Below are positions 54,060 through 61,904 of a stretch of 64,000 nt of DNA, one piece after another. Location: contig NZ_PVNG01000013.1 of NCBI RefSeq assembly GCF_003001935.1, forward strand, positions 1 to 64,000. The letters are read 5' to 3'. The translations under genes were made by a program, and so were the position numbers. The stretch's first letter is position 1; the number at the start of each line of letters is the position of its first letter. The notes beneath the pieces are model-generated. The model did no database searches and had not been told where the DNA came from. It saw nothing but the letters and a program-made list of their open reading frames with translations. This DNA comes from Nonomuraea fuscirosea. Lineage in GTDB: Bacteria; Actinomycetota; Actinomycetes; Streptosporangiales; Streptosporangiaceae.

Positions 54060-55081
54060 CGGTTGACCAGCGGCCCTGAGCCGGTGGAGCCGCGGACGAC
54101 CAGCTCGGGCTGGAAGATCAGCTCGACGTGTTTGGCGGGGGCGCCGTTGACCTCTTCGAGCAGGGTCTGCACGGCCGCCGACGCCATCGCCCCGATCGGC
54201 TTGCGCACGGTCGTCAGCGGCGGATCGGTGAACGCGATCAGCGGCGAGTCGTCGAACCCGACCACGGACACCTCGCCCGGCACCGACAGCCCCTTCTGCC
54301 GGCACGCCCGGATCGCGCCCAGCGCCATCAGGTCGCTCGCGCACACGATGCCGGTGCAGCCGCGGTCGAGCAGCTGCGCGGCGGCGGCCTGCCCGCCCTC
54401 GACGGAGAACAGCGAGTGGGCGATCAGGTCGTCCGCGTCGCCCGCGCCGAGCAGCTGTGTCATGGCCTGCCGGTAGCCCTCGATCTTCCTGATCACCGGC
54501 ACGAACCTGGGCGGCCCGAGCGCGATGCCGATCCGCTCGTGGCCGAGGTCGACCAGGTGCTGCACGGCCAGCCGCGCGGACAGGCGGTCGTCGGGCGAGA
54601 TGAAGGGGGCGTCGATGTGCTCGCTGTAGCCGTCGACCAGCACGATCGGCAGGCCGCGGTCGGTGAGGCGGGTGTAGCGGTCCATCCGCGCGGTGGTGTC
54701 GGCGTGCAGCCCGGAGACGAACACGATGCCGCTGACGCCGCGATCGACGAGCAGCTCGGTGAACTCGTCCTCCGGCGCGCCGCCGGGCAGCTGGGTGCAG
54801 AGCACCGGCGTGTAGCCGTGCTGGGTCAGCGCCTTCTCGATGGCCTGCGCGAACGCGGGGAAGATCGGGTTGTCCAGCTCGGGCGTGACCAGGCCGACCA
54901 GCCCGTTGCTGCGCTGGCGCAGCCGGGGCGGGCGCTCGTAGCCCATCAGATCGAGGGCGGTCATCACCGATTGGCGGGTGGCGGCCGAGACCCCGGGTTT
55001 GCCGTTGAGCACCCGGCTGACGGTGGCCTCGCTCACCCCGGCCTGGGCGGCGATGTCGGCGAGACGAGCGTGACCGTTCAT
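54056..55081 (-). CDS. LacI-family transcriptional regulator
   Basis: 341 aa. The N-terminal HTH is RLADIAAQAGVSEATVSRVL followed by NGKPGVS; the periplasmic-binding-like effector domain covers 60-335 with VVGFDDSPLI near the C terminus. ATG 55081 is at the edge of a 384-base upstream gap shared with the divergent sugar ABC ATPase gene. It probably regulates the coupled kinase and perhaps the ATPase. Confidence 0.95.
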   Translation of the reverse strand: MNGHARLADIAAQAGVSEATVSRVLNGKPGVSAATRQSVMTALDLMGYERPPRLRQRSNGLVGLVTPELDNPIFPAFAQAIEKALTQHGYTPVLCTQLPGGAPEDEFTELLVDRGVSGIVFVSGLHADTTARMDRYTRLTDRGLPIVLVDGYSEHIDAPFISPDDRLSARLAVQHLVDLGHERIGIALGPPRFVPVIRKIEGYRQAMTQLLGAGDADDLIAHSLFSVEGGQAAAAQLLDRGCTGIVCASDLMALGAIRACRQKGLSVPGEVSVVGFDDSPLIAFTDPPLTTVRKPIGAMASAAVQTLLEEVNGAPAKHVELIFQPELVVRGSTGSGPLVNR

Positions 55082-55465
55082 GCCCTTACTTTACTTTCCG
55101 CCGGGCGGCCGAATCCGCTGCTACAGGGACATCGGAGGCGATCGTGAGCTCTCCTGAGACGTCGTGGCGCGCGCGGGTCCCGGCCTGGTGGATCACCGCA
55201 TCCGGCTGCCGAGCGACCATCGTCTCCCCTGCGCGCAACGCGTGCCTCCCCCGGACGGTTCCCCATATGAAATCTCTTTCCGCAAATTTACGCAAGCCCT
55301 TTCTAACCCGAAATACGGAAATAACGGCGTACGGATGCCCAAAACCCCTGACCGAAACGCCGCCGAATGAGATTCTTTATCTCCAGGGTGGACATGTAGC
55401 GTTAAACCGCGATGTACTACCTCTTCAATCAGCCTCGTCCCAGGTGACACGCAAGGTGTGGGCCC
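55082..55465. other. 384-base divergent intergenic region
   Basis: The stretch 55260-55420 is A/T-rich for this genome and likely holds promoters for both flanking genes. A weak hairpin (ACAT 55392-55395 with ATGT 55412-55415, inner GCG/CGC) lies about 50 bases upstream of the ATPase start. No gene was recognised. Confidence 0.55.
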
Positions 55466-56749
55466 ATGAGCTCGGTCGTTCTCGACAAAGTGACCAAGGT
55501 GTATCCGGGCGGCTACCTGGCAGTCGACCGGCTGAGCCTTCAGGCCGATGACGGCGAGTTCCTCGTCCTCCTCGGCCCCTCAGGATGCGGCAAGTCCACG
55601 CTGCTCCGCATGATCGCCGGGCTGGAGGAGATCACCGAAGGCGACCTGTGGCTGGACGGCGAGATGGCCAACCACCTGGCCCCGCGCGACCGTGACGTGG
55701 CGATGGTGTTCCAGAACGGCGCGCTCTACCCGCACAGGACCGTACGCGGGAACATCGCCTTTCCCCTGGAGATCGCCAAGTCGGACCCGTCGATGGTGCG
55801 CGAGCGCGTCACCGAGCTGTCCAAGGCGCTGCACATCGACGAGACCCTCGACCGCCGTCCCGGCACGCTCTCCGGCGGCCAGCGCCAGCGGGTGGCGATG
55901 GGCCGGGCGATCGTGCGCCAGCCGAAGCTCTTCCTCATGGACGAGCCGCTGTCGAACCTGGACGCCGGCATGCGCACCGAGCTGCGGATGGAGATCTCCT
56001 CGCTGGTCAGGTCGCTCGGCGTGACCACGATCTACGTCACGCACGACCAGGTGGAGGCGTTGACGCTGGCGGACCGGATCGCGATCCTGAACCGCGGCGT
56101 CCTGCAGGACGTCGGCACTCCGGCCCAGATTTACAACGATCCAGCGACGGCCTTCGTGGCGGCCTTCCTCAACTCCCAGCAGTTGAACCTTCTGGCGGCC
56201 GGGGTCAGGACACCGCAGAACCAGTACGTCATGCTGGATTTCGGCCCGCACCGGCTCACGTTGCCGTGGAGCGATCCCAGGGCGTACGCGATCTCGCAGC
56301 ACACCGGCGGGCAGGTCCTGGTCGGGCTCCGGCCGGACGGGCTGGCTCCGGTGCCGGAGTCGTACGAGGGGCCGTCCTTCTACGGGCGGGTGCGGGCGCT
56401 GGAGTACCACGGGCACGAGTGGCTGGCGTACCTGGAGTGCGGGATGCCCGCCGTGCCGGTGCCTGAGCCGCCGGACCAGCGCCGGCGCGTCAACGGGGCC
56501 AGGAACGGGACGGGCAAGGTGTCGGGCATGATGCGCCGGCTCTTCTCGCCGCGGGTGCCGGAGCCGCAGGACCAGGAGCAGGTGGGCCAGAACACCAACA
56601 GCGGCATCCACCGCCGCTCCGACCTGATCGTCCGCCTCGGCAACCGGCCCGTCTGGCGCACCGGCGACGCCGCCAAGGTGGCGGTCGACCTCTCCCGCAT
56701 CATGATCTTCACCTCGGACGGCACCCGCATCGACCCCCCACGCCGCTAG
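55466..56749 (+). CDS. sugar-importer ABC ATPase (MalK/MsiK-like) with insertion
   Basis: 427 aa. Walker A is GPSGCGKST, the signature LSGGQRQRVAMGRAIV, Walker B LFLMDEPLSNLD, and the switch VTHDQVEA. The C-terminal MOBE region (after about 240) is interrupted by an insertion of about 65 residues rich in Arg, Pro and Gln (near 335-400). Such ATPases energise several sugar importers encoded elsewhere, like MsiK. The adjacent LacI regulator and sugar kinase fit that role. ATG 55466 is used. Confidence 0.92.
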   Translation: MSSVVLDKVTKVYPGGYLAVDRLSLQADDGEFLVLLGPSGCGKSTLLRMIAGLEEITEGDLWLDGEMANHLAPRDRDVAMVFQNGALYPHRTVRGNIAFPLEIAKSDPSMVRERVTELSKALHIDETLDRRPGTLSGGQRQRVAMGRAIVRQPKLFLMDEPLSNLDAGMRTELRMEISSLVRSLGVTTIYVTHDQVEALTLADRIAILNRGVLQDVGTPAQIYNDPATAFVAAFLNSQQLNLLAAGVRTPQNQYVMLDFGPHRLTLPWSDPRAYAISQHTGGQVLVGLRPDGLAPVPESYEGPSFYGRVRALEYHGHEWLAYLECGMPAVPVPEPPDQRRRVNGARNGTGKVSGMMRRLFSPRVPEPQDQEQVGQNTNSGIHRRSDLIVRLGNRPVWRTGDAAKVAVDLSRIMIFTSDGTRIDPPRR

Positions 56750-56789
56750 CCGGGACCGCTTCGCGCCAGGCGTTCCCGACCGACGGACG

Positions 56790-57050
56790 CTACTTCTCGT
56801 AGTGATAGCGGCAGGCGGCGATCATGACGAGATCGTCGGTGACGTGGTAGACGAGCCGGTGCTCTGAGGTGATACGCCGGGACCAGTAGCCAGACCATTC
56901 ATACTTCAGCGGTTCCGGCTTGCCAATGCCTTCGTTTTCGTTCCGGGTTATGTCGGCGATCAACTGGTTGATCCTCTTGAGGATGCGCCGATCTTCTCGC
57001 TGCCAGTAGCAGTAGTCCGCCCAGGCTAGCTCGGCGAAGAGAATCTTCAC
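56790..57050 (-). CDS. yoeB: YoeB-type toxin (RelE-family mRNA interferase)
   Basis: 86 aa, close to the 84 of E. coli YoeB. The catalytic residues known there are present at the same positions: Glu46, Arg65 and His83 (C-terminal RYHYEK). YoeB cleaves mRNA on the ribosome at the A site. Its ATG overlaps the antitoxin stop by four bases (ATGA). It is neutralised by the YefM-type protein encoded just upstream. Confidence 0.95.
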   Translation of the reverse strand: MKILFAELAWADYCYWQREDRRILKRINQLIADITRNENEGIGKPEPLKYEWSGYWSRRITSEHRLVYHVTDDLVMIAACRYHYEK

Positions 57051-57298
57051 GGAGTGAGGTCCCCATCGACTAGTTCACGGACAGTGCCGCCGCCGGCCTC
57101 CAGACTGGCGATCGCCTCCGACAGTCGTCTGCGGTTCTCGGGGGAGGCCATCAGGTAGAGCGTCTCGCGCATCGACTCATACTCGCGCTGAGACACCATG
57201 ACCACGCCTTCCCCGCCTGGGCGCGTGATGAGGACCTCTTCCTGGTCGTCGATGACGGCATCGAGAGTAGCCGCATAGTTAGCTCGCGATTCGGACAT
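57047..57298 (-). CDS. yefM: YefM-type antitoxin
   Basis: 83 aa, as in E. coli YefM. The N-terminal DNA-binding part (SESRANYAATLDAVIDDQEEVL region, residues 2-23, then ITRPGGEGVVMVSQREYESM) and the toxin-binding C terminus (LMASPENRRRLSEAI) are clear. ATG 57298 has AAGG eight bases upstream and gives the usual length; in-frame ATGs at 57304, 57313 and 57328 exist, the last inside the operator. The YefM-YoeB complex normally represses its own operon. Confidence 0.94.
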   Translation of the reverse strand: MSESRANYAATLDAVIDDQEEVLITRPGGEGVVMVSQREYESMRETLYLMASPENRRRLSEAIASLEAGGGTVRELVDGDLTP

Positions 57299-57320
57299 GG
57301 TCATCACCTTCATATCGACA

Positions 57321-57340
57321 GTGTACATGATGATGTACAC
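57321..57340. promoter_or_regulatory. YefM-YoeB operator
   Basis: GTGTACAT-GATG-ATGTACAC, perfect 8-bp arms. It contains two TGTACA hexamers, the core motif known to be bound by YefM in E. coli, 23 bases upstream of the antitoxin start. Confidence 0.88.
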
Positions 57341-57459
57341 CCCTTCCTGAAGAGAGGGCCGCCAAAGACGCTCAATAGTGACCACTCGACTACGTGGAGT
57401 GATGAGACGACTTTACCCTGTCTTTGCCGAGGCCGCCGCCGTCCATGGAAGGTCGGCCG

Positions 57460-58644
57460 TCATGCGGTCGTCCAGCGGGAGCCGTCGGGGGTGTCCTCGA
57501 TCGTGACGCCGCCGCGGGTCAACGCCGCGCGCAGGGCGTCGGCGACGTCGTAGCAGCCCTGGCCGCGCAGCTCGGCCCGGAGCGCGAGCAGCGGCTCGAC
57601 CAGGGACGGGAGGGCCTGGGAGCGCTGGGCGGCGGTCGCGGCGAGCTCGCCGAGGCGGGCGATCAGCAGCCGCATCAGCTCTCTGGCCTGCTCGACCCCG
57701 CCGGAGTCCTCCTCCGTGTCGGCGGCCCACTTGACCATCTCCGCCTCCAGGTCGAGCACGGCCTGCGCCGCCGCCACCAGGTCGGGGCGGTCGGCGGCGG
57801 CCTTGAACAGCTCTTCGCAGGACTGGATCGACTCCTCCAGCGTCACCTCGGCGGGCAGACTCTCCGGCTCGGGCAGGGCCGGGACGGGGCCGCCCGCGCC
57901 GCCCTCGGCCAGGCGGCGCAGCTCGGCCAGGTCGAGGCGGGTGCCGCTGGGCAGGACCGTCTGCGCGCCGGGGCGGCGCACGGTCAGGCCGCCCCGGCCC
58001 GCGATGCGTACGGACTCGCTCTCCAGATCGATGACCAGCGCCGTGTGCTCGTCGAGACCGAGCACGGCGGTGCCGGGCGGCAGCTCGCGCTCCATGCGTG
58101 AGAGCCGGCGCTCGCCCAGGTAGCAGTAGCGGGTGTCGTGGGTGCCGCCCTCGGCGTTGTCGTAGTGGGGGATGAGCACGGCCTGCAGCCCCAGCGGCTC
58201 CAGCAGGTCGACGCCCTCGCGCCAGTGGGGCTCGGCGCCCACCTTGTAGATCTCGTAGACCGGCACCGTGGCCAGGCCCGCCGTGCAGGCCGCCGCCGAG
58301 GCCAGCACGGTCACCCCCTCGCGGGCCCTGACCCTGGCCCGCAGGTCGCCGGCCACGCCGGAGCCGGCCCACCGGTCGAGGGCGTAGGTGGGGCTGCCGG
58401 GGCCGGAGAACACCCAGTCGGCGCCGGTGATCGCGGGCGCCACCTCGACGTCCAGGCCGACGCTGCGGGCGAAATATTGGCAGGCGCGGGCGGAGATGTC
58501 GGCGCGGTTTTCCTGGAAGGCGTAGGGAGTGTCGAGCAGCACGGCCCGCGCCCCCGCGCGCAGGGTCCGCGCCGCGGCGCGGTGGATCTCGACCATGGTC
58601 GGGCTCGTCTCGCCCGACCCCATCAGCACCAGCAAACCGGGCAT
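57460..58644 (-). CDS. S51-peptidase/cyanophycinase-like domain fused to a CysRS-like C-terminal tail
   Basis: 394 aa. Residues 1-230 form a class I glutamine-amidotransferase-like/S51 domain: LVLMGSGETSP, VFSGPGSPTYAL, a nucleophile-like Ser116 in LASAAACTAG, and LDEHTALV. After a linker, residues about 280-394 are helical and end CYDVADALRAALTRGGVTIE followed by DTPDGSRW, which matches the end of cysteinyl-tRNA synthetase (AD.IRD.L...GI.LEDT..G..W). ATG 58644 follows GAGAGG. No anticodon or catalytic tRNA-synthetase part is present. The function is unknown. Confidence 0.78.
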   Translation of the reverse strand: MPGLLVLMGSGETSPTMVEIHRAAARTLRAGARAVLLDTPYAFQENRADISARACQYFARSVGLDVEVAPAITGADWVFSGPGSPTYALDRWAGSGVAGDLRARVRAREGVTVLASAAACTAGLATVPVYEIYKVGAEPHWREGVDLLEPLGLQAVLIPHYDNAEGGTHDTRYCYLGERRLSRMERELPPGTAVLGLDEHTALVIDLESESVRIAGRGGLTVRRPGAQTVLPSGTRLDLAELRRLAEGGAGGPVPALPEPESLPAEVTLEESIQSCEELFKAAADRPDLVAAAQAVLDLEAEMVKWAADTEEDSGGVEQARELMRLLIARLGELAATAAQRSQALPSLVEPLLALRAELRGQGCYDVADALRAALTRGGVTIEDTPDGSRWTTA

Positions 58645-58740
58645 GGCTGTCGGCCTCTCTCTCGCACGCCATCGACTACAACCCGGCTCACCGCGCTGGT
58701 GCAAGAGCGAGGACGATATGCCTATGGAACGCACCTGCAC

Positions 58741-59220
58741 ATGATGGGCAGTAAGTTAGGGGTGGTGACGGGAAGACACGTGATCTCGGTTGAGACGCTC
58801 ATGCTACGGGTGGGCACCGACAGTCGCTGGGCCTATCGGCATGCCCTTACCCGGCCGCTACGTGGGGAGAGCCCCGACGAGACGGCGCGCCGGCTGAGCG
58901 GGGTCGCGCCCGGCGACCCGGACACGGTGTTGCATTCCACCAGCTGGCGCTACGAACCGGACGGGAAGATCGTCCTGACGTACGCGGTCTGCCCCGATCC
59001 GTCGCCCTGGCTGCCCGCGACCGAGGTGCCGGTGCTGGAGATCACCAGGGGGCAGGCGCCGGCGATGCCGTCACCGCAGAGCGTCACCCTGGCCAACGTG
59101 GTCGCGCACGCGGTCAGGCACCTGGCCTTCCTGCTCGCCGAGGACCCCGTCGTCGCCCGCGCCCTGTCCCGCCACCCGCGCGTCGGCGCCGCCCTGGGGC
59201 CGGTCACGGTATCGGCGTGA
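58741..59220 (+). CDS. hypothetical protein overlapping the acyltransferase gene antisense
   Basis: Up to 159 aa, not recognised. Blocks such as VETLMLRVGTDSRWAYRHAL and VLHSTSWRYEPDGKIVLTYA suggest a compact soluble domain. High-GC codon bias supports coding to its stop at 59220, although its last 150 bases lie antisense to the tail of the acyltransferase. The start is uncertain: ATG 58741 or GTG 58765/58780; the longest form includes a TTA codon. Confidence 0.65.
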   Translation: MMGSKLGVVTGRHVISVETLMLRVGTDSRWAYRHALTRPLRGESPDETARRLSGVAPGDPDTVLHSTSWRYEPDGKIVLTYAVCPDPSPWLPATEVPVLEITRGQAPAMPSPQSVTLANVVAHAVRHLAFLLAEDPVVARALSRHPRVGAALGPVTVSA

Positions 59221-60585
59221 GATCCGCCGGCCGAGGTCCTGCATCGGCCGCTCGACGTACCGGTAGGTCAGCGCGCTGACGCCGACGAGCAGCGCCAGGG
59301 CCAGGGCGGTCATGGCCACCTGGTACGGCGCCTCCGCCCGCCGCAGATCGCCGCTGACCTGCACGAAGTACTTCAGCACCGGATGGTGCACCAGGTAGAG
59401 CGAGTAGCTGATCAGCCCGAACCAGACCAGCACCCGGGGCAGCCGCCTGCCGCGCAGCGCCATCCCGCCCGCGAACGTGGCCCCGGCCAGCGCGATCGTG
59501 GTGAACCACACGTCGGCCTGCACCCACCACCAGCCGCTCTCGATGGCCCACAGCGGCGCGATGCCGACCAGGACCGCGGTGACCGCCACCGGCCACAGCC
59601 GGCCGGTGCCGCGCTCCCACCGGTGCACGGCCGTACCCGCGAACATCACCGCCAGCACCGCCGCGCCCAGCCACGGCACCCGGCTGCTCATCAGCAGCAG
59701 CACCACCGCCATGACGCCCAGCACGCAGGCCGAGGCGGTACGGAGCCGGCCCGCCACCACGCCCGTCAGCCCGACGACGAACACCGCGCACGACACGTAC
59801 GCCGGCCACGCCCCCTTCAGCACCGCCCCCGACACGATCAGCCCGACCACGACCGCGGCCACCGCGAAGAGCATCGACAGCAGCCCGCTGCGATCGTGCC
59901 CGCGGGTCAGGAACAGCGCCGTGACCAGCAGGTAGAACACCATCTCGTACGAGAGCGTCCACATCGTGTCGGCCACCCCGCCCACGCTGACGACGTCGAG
60001 CAGCATGGTCGCGTGCGCCGCCACCGCGCTCCCGTCACGGGGGACGGCCTCCCGCACCGGCACCCACCAGGACAGGGCCAGCACCGCGACGATGACGCCG
60101 AGGTAGAGGGGGTAGAGGCGGAAGAAGCGGCTGATCCAGAAGGCGCGTACGTCGCCGTGGCGTTCCAGGGACGTGGGGATGATGTAGCCGCTGACCAGGA
60201 AGAACACCAGGATGCCGTAGACGCCCAGGTTGAACCAGTAGGGCCGCAGGCCGGGCAGGAACCAGGGCAGGAGGTGCTCGGCCACCACCGCCAGGGCGCC
60301 GATGCCGCGCAGGGCGTCCAGCCAGGCGAGCCTCGGGCCGGCGGCCGGGGCTTTAGCGGCGGCCGCAGCCTGTTCAGCAACCGAGGTCTGTTCAGCGACC
60401 GGAGCCTGTCCGGTGACCGGGGCCTGCCCGGTTACCGGGGCCTGTCCGGTTACCGGGGTCTGGGCGGCGGCCGGGGTCTGGGCGGCGGCTGACGCGGAGG
60501 CCGGGGCAGGGGCGGACGCCGGTGCCGAAGCTGCGGCGGGAGCGCGGGAAGGGGTGGCGTCGGGGTGCGGGGCGGCTGCGGACAC
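59071..60585 (-). CDS. acyltransferase 3 family membrane protein
   Basis: 504 aa. An Ala/Pro/Thr-rich N terminus of about 85 residues with PVTGQA repeats precedes ten or more helices. Acyltransferase-3 marks are LAWLDALRGIGALAVVAEH, the FFLVSGYI block and FWISRFFRLYPLYL. These enzymes O-acylate sugars or lipids at the membrane. GTG 60585 has GGTAGG nine bases upstream; TTG 60594 is less likely. The last 50 residues (after RRYRDRPQ) read antisense to the hypothetical gene and are probably a run-on tail. Confidence 0.9.
   Translation of the reverse strand: MSAAAPHPDATPSRAPAAASAPASAPAPASASAAAQTPAAAQTPVTGQAPVTGQAPVTGQAPVAEQTSVAEQAAAAAKAPAAGPRLAWLDALRGIGALAVVAEHLLPWFLPGLRPYWFNLGVYGILVFFLVSGYIIPTSLERHGDVRAFWISRFFRLYPLYLGVIVAVLALSWWVPVREAVPRDGSAVAAHATMLLDVVSVGGVADTMWTLSYEMVFYLLVTALFLTRGHDRSGLLSMLFAVAAVVVGLIVSGAVLKGAWPAYVSCAVFVVGLTGVVAGRLRTASACVLGVMAVVLLLMSSRVPWLGAAVLAVMFAGTAVHRWERGTGRLWPVAVTAVLVGIAPLWAIESGWWWVQADVWFTTIALAGATFAGGMALRGRRLPRVLVWFGLISYSLYLVHHPVLKYFVQVSGDLRRAEAPYQVAMTALALALLVGVSALTYRYVERPMQDLGRRISRRYRDRPQGGADARVAGQGAGDDGVLGEQEGQVPDRVRDHVGQGDALR
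60370..60476 (-). repeat. 18-bp in-frame repeat in the acyltransferase N terminus
   Basis: Three exact or near copies of an 18-bp unit encode PVTGQA, flanked by degenerate copies (PVAEQT, SVAEQA, QTPAAA). All stay in frame. Confidence 0.8.
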
Positions 60586-60666
60586 CCGGCCCAACCTACC
60601 CGTTACGGGGTGAGTGATGCTGGGGTCTTTCCGTGGCCGGCGCCGCCGGATCCGGCCAGCGACCGG

Positions 60667-61854
60667 CTACGGGGTGTGGTGGTCGGCCAGGGGGGCGTGG
60701 TGGTCGGCGCCGTCAGGACCGTCCGGGTCGGTGTGCACCGTGGCGGCCCGCAGGCGCGGCAGGTCGTGGATGAGCCGGTGCTCGGCCCGTACCGCCACCT
60801 CGTGCGCGCGTACGACCGACATGTCGTGATCGACGAGGATCTCCACCTCGGCGTGCAGCGCGTGCCCGATCCACCGCAGCCGCACCGACTCCACCCGCCG
60901 CACGCCCTCCACTCCGGCCAGGACGTCTTCCGCCGCGTCCACCAGGGCGGGGTCGACGGCGTCCATGAGCCGGTGGTAGATCTCGCGCGCCGCGTCGCGC
61001 AGGACGTAGCAGATGGCGATCGTGATGAGCAGCCCCACGACGGGGTCGGCGAGCGGGAAGCCGAGCGCGGCGCCGCCCGCGCCCAGCAGGACGGCCAGCG
61101 AGGTGAAGCCGTCGGTCCTGGCGTGCAGGCCGTCGGCGACCAGCGCGGCCGAGCCGATCTCCCGGCCCACCTTGATGCGGTAGCGGGCCACCCACTCGTT
61201 CCCGGCGAACCCGATCACCGCCGCCGCGGCCACCCACCCCACGGCCCTGATCTCCTGGGGGTCCAGCAGCCGCAGGACGGCCTCGTACCCGGCCAGGGCC
61301 GCGGAGGCGGTGATGAGCAGCACGATGATGATGCCCGCCAGGTCCTCCGCCCGGCCGTAGCCGTAGGTGTAGCGGCGGGTGGCGGCGCGGCGGCCGAGCG
61401 AGAACGCGATGGCCAGCGGCACGGCGGTGAGCGCGTCGGCCAGGTTGTGCAGGGTGTCGCCGAGCAGCGCGACCGAGCCGGAGGCGACGACGATGACCGC
61501 CTGGACGGCGGCGGTGACCATGAGGACGGCGAACGAGATGGCCAGCACCCGCATGCCGCGGCTGCTGGACTCCAGTGCGGTGTCCGTCTTGCCGGCGGAG
61601 TCGTGGCTGTGCGGGGTCACGGCGTGCGCGACCCACCCCAGCACCGCCTTGATCCCCCGCCTCCGCTGATGACCGTGACCGTGGCCGTGCTCGGGGTCGT
61701 GGTCATGGTCATGGTCGTGGTCGGGAACGGGGTCGTGGTCATGGTCATGGTCGTGGTCGGGAACGGGGTCGTGGTCATGGTCATGGTCGTGGTCGGGAAC
61801 GGGGTCGTGGTCTTGGTGGTGCGCCGACGGGCCGGTGTTCGGCTGGTCACCCAT
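60667..61854 (-). CDS. cation diffusion facilitator metal exporter with His/Asp repeat N terminus
   Basis: 395 aa. Six transmembrane helices carry the metal site pairs in DTLHNLADAL (TM2) and DGLHARTDGF (TM5), typical of CzcD/ZitB-type Zn/Co/Cd exporters. The N terminus is a metal-binding tail of three DHDHDHDHDPVP repeats plus HGHGHGH. The C-terminal cytoplasmic domain (about 300-380) has HALHAEVEI and more His near the end. GGGGGAT precedes ATG 61854. It exports a divalent metal in exchange for protons; which metal is not evident. Confidence 0.93.
   Translation of the reverse strand: MGDQPNTGPSAHHQDHDPVPDHDHDHDHDPVPDHDHDHDHDPVPDHDHDHDHDPEHGHGHGHQRRRGIKAVLGWVAHAVTPHSHDSAGKTDTALESSSRGMRVLAISFAVLMVTAAVQAVIVVASGSVALLGDTLHNLADALTAVPLAIAFSLGRRAATRRYTYGYGRAEDLAGIIIVLLITASAALAGYEAVLRLLDPQEIRAVGWVAAAAVIGFAGNEWVARYRIKVGREIGSAALVADGLHARTDGFTSLAVLLGAGGAALGFPLADPVVGLLITIAICYVLRDAAREIYHRLMDAVDPALVDAAEDVLAGVEGVRRVESVRLRWIGHALHAEVEILVDHDMSVVRAHEVAVRAEHRLIHDLPRLRAATVHTDPDGPDGADHHAPLADHHTP
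61693..61816 (-). repeat. 36-bp in-frame minisatellite encoding the metal-binding tail
   Basis: Three perfect 36-bp copies (starting 61693, 61729 and 61765) plus a partial one encode the DHDHDHDHDPVP repeats. Perfect identity suggests recent expansion or frequent copy-number change. Confidence 0.95.
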
Positions 61855-61904
61855 GGCATCCCCCGATCACGCACGTCATCCCTTCGAGCAGGATAAGGCC
61901 CCCC

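Noticed and set aside
55386-55465. A msiK-type RNA leader ahead of the sugar ABC ATPase
   Set aside because: Only a weak, asymmetric hairpin is present and I could not match a known leader motif; kept only as part of the intergenic description.
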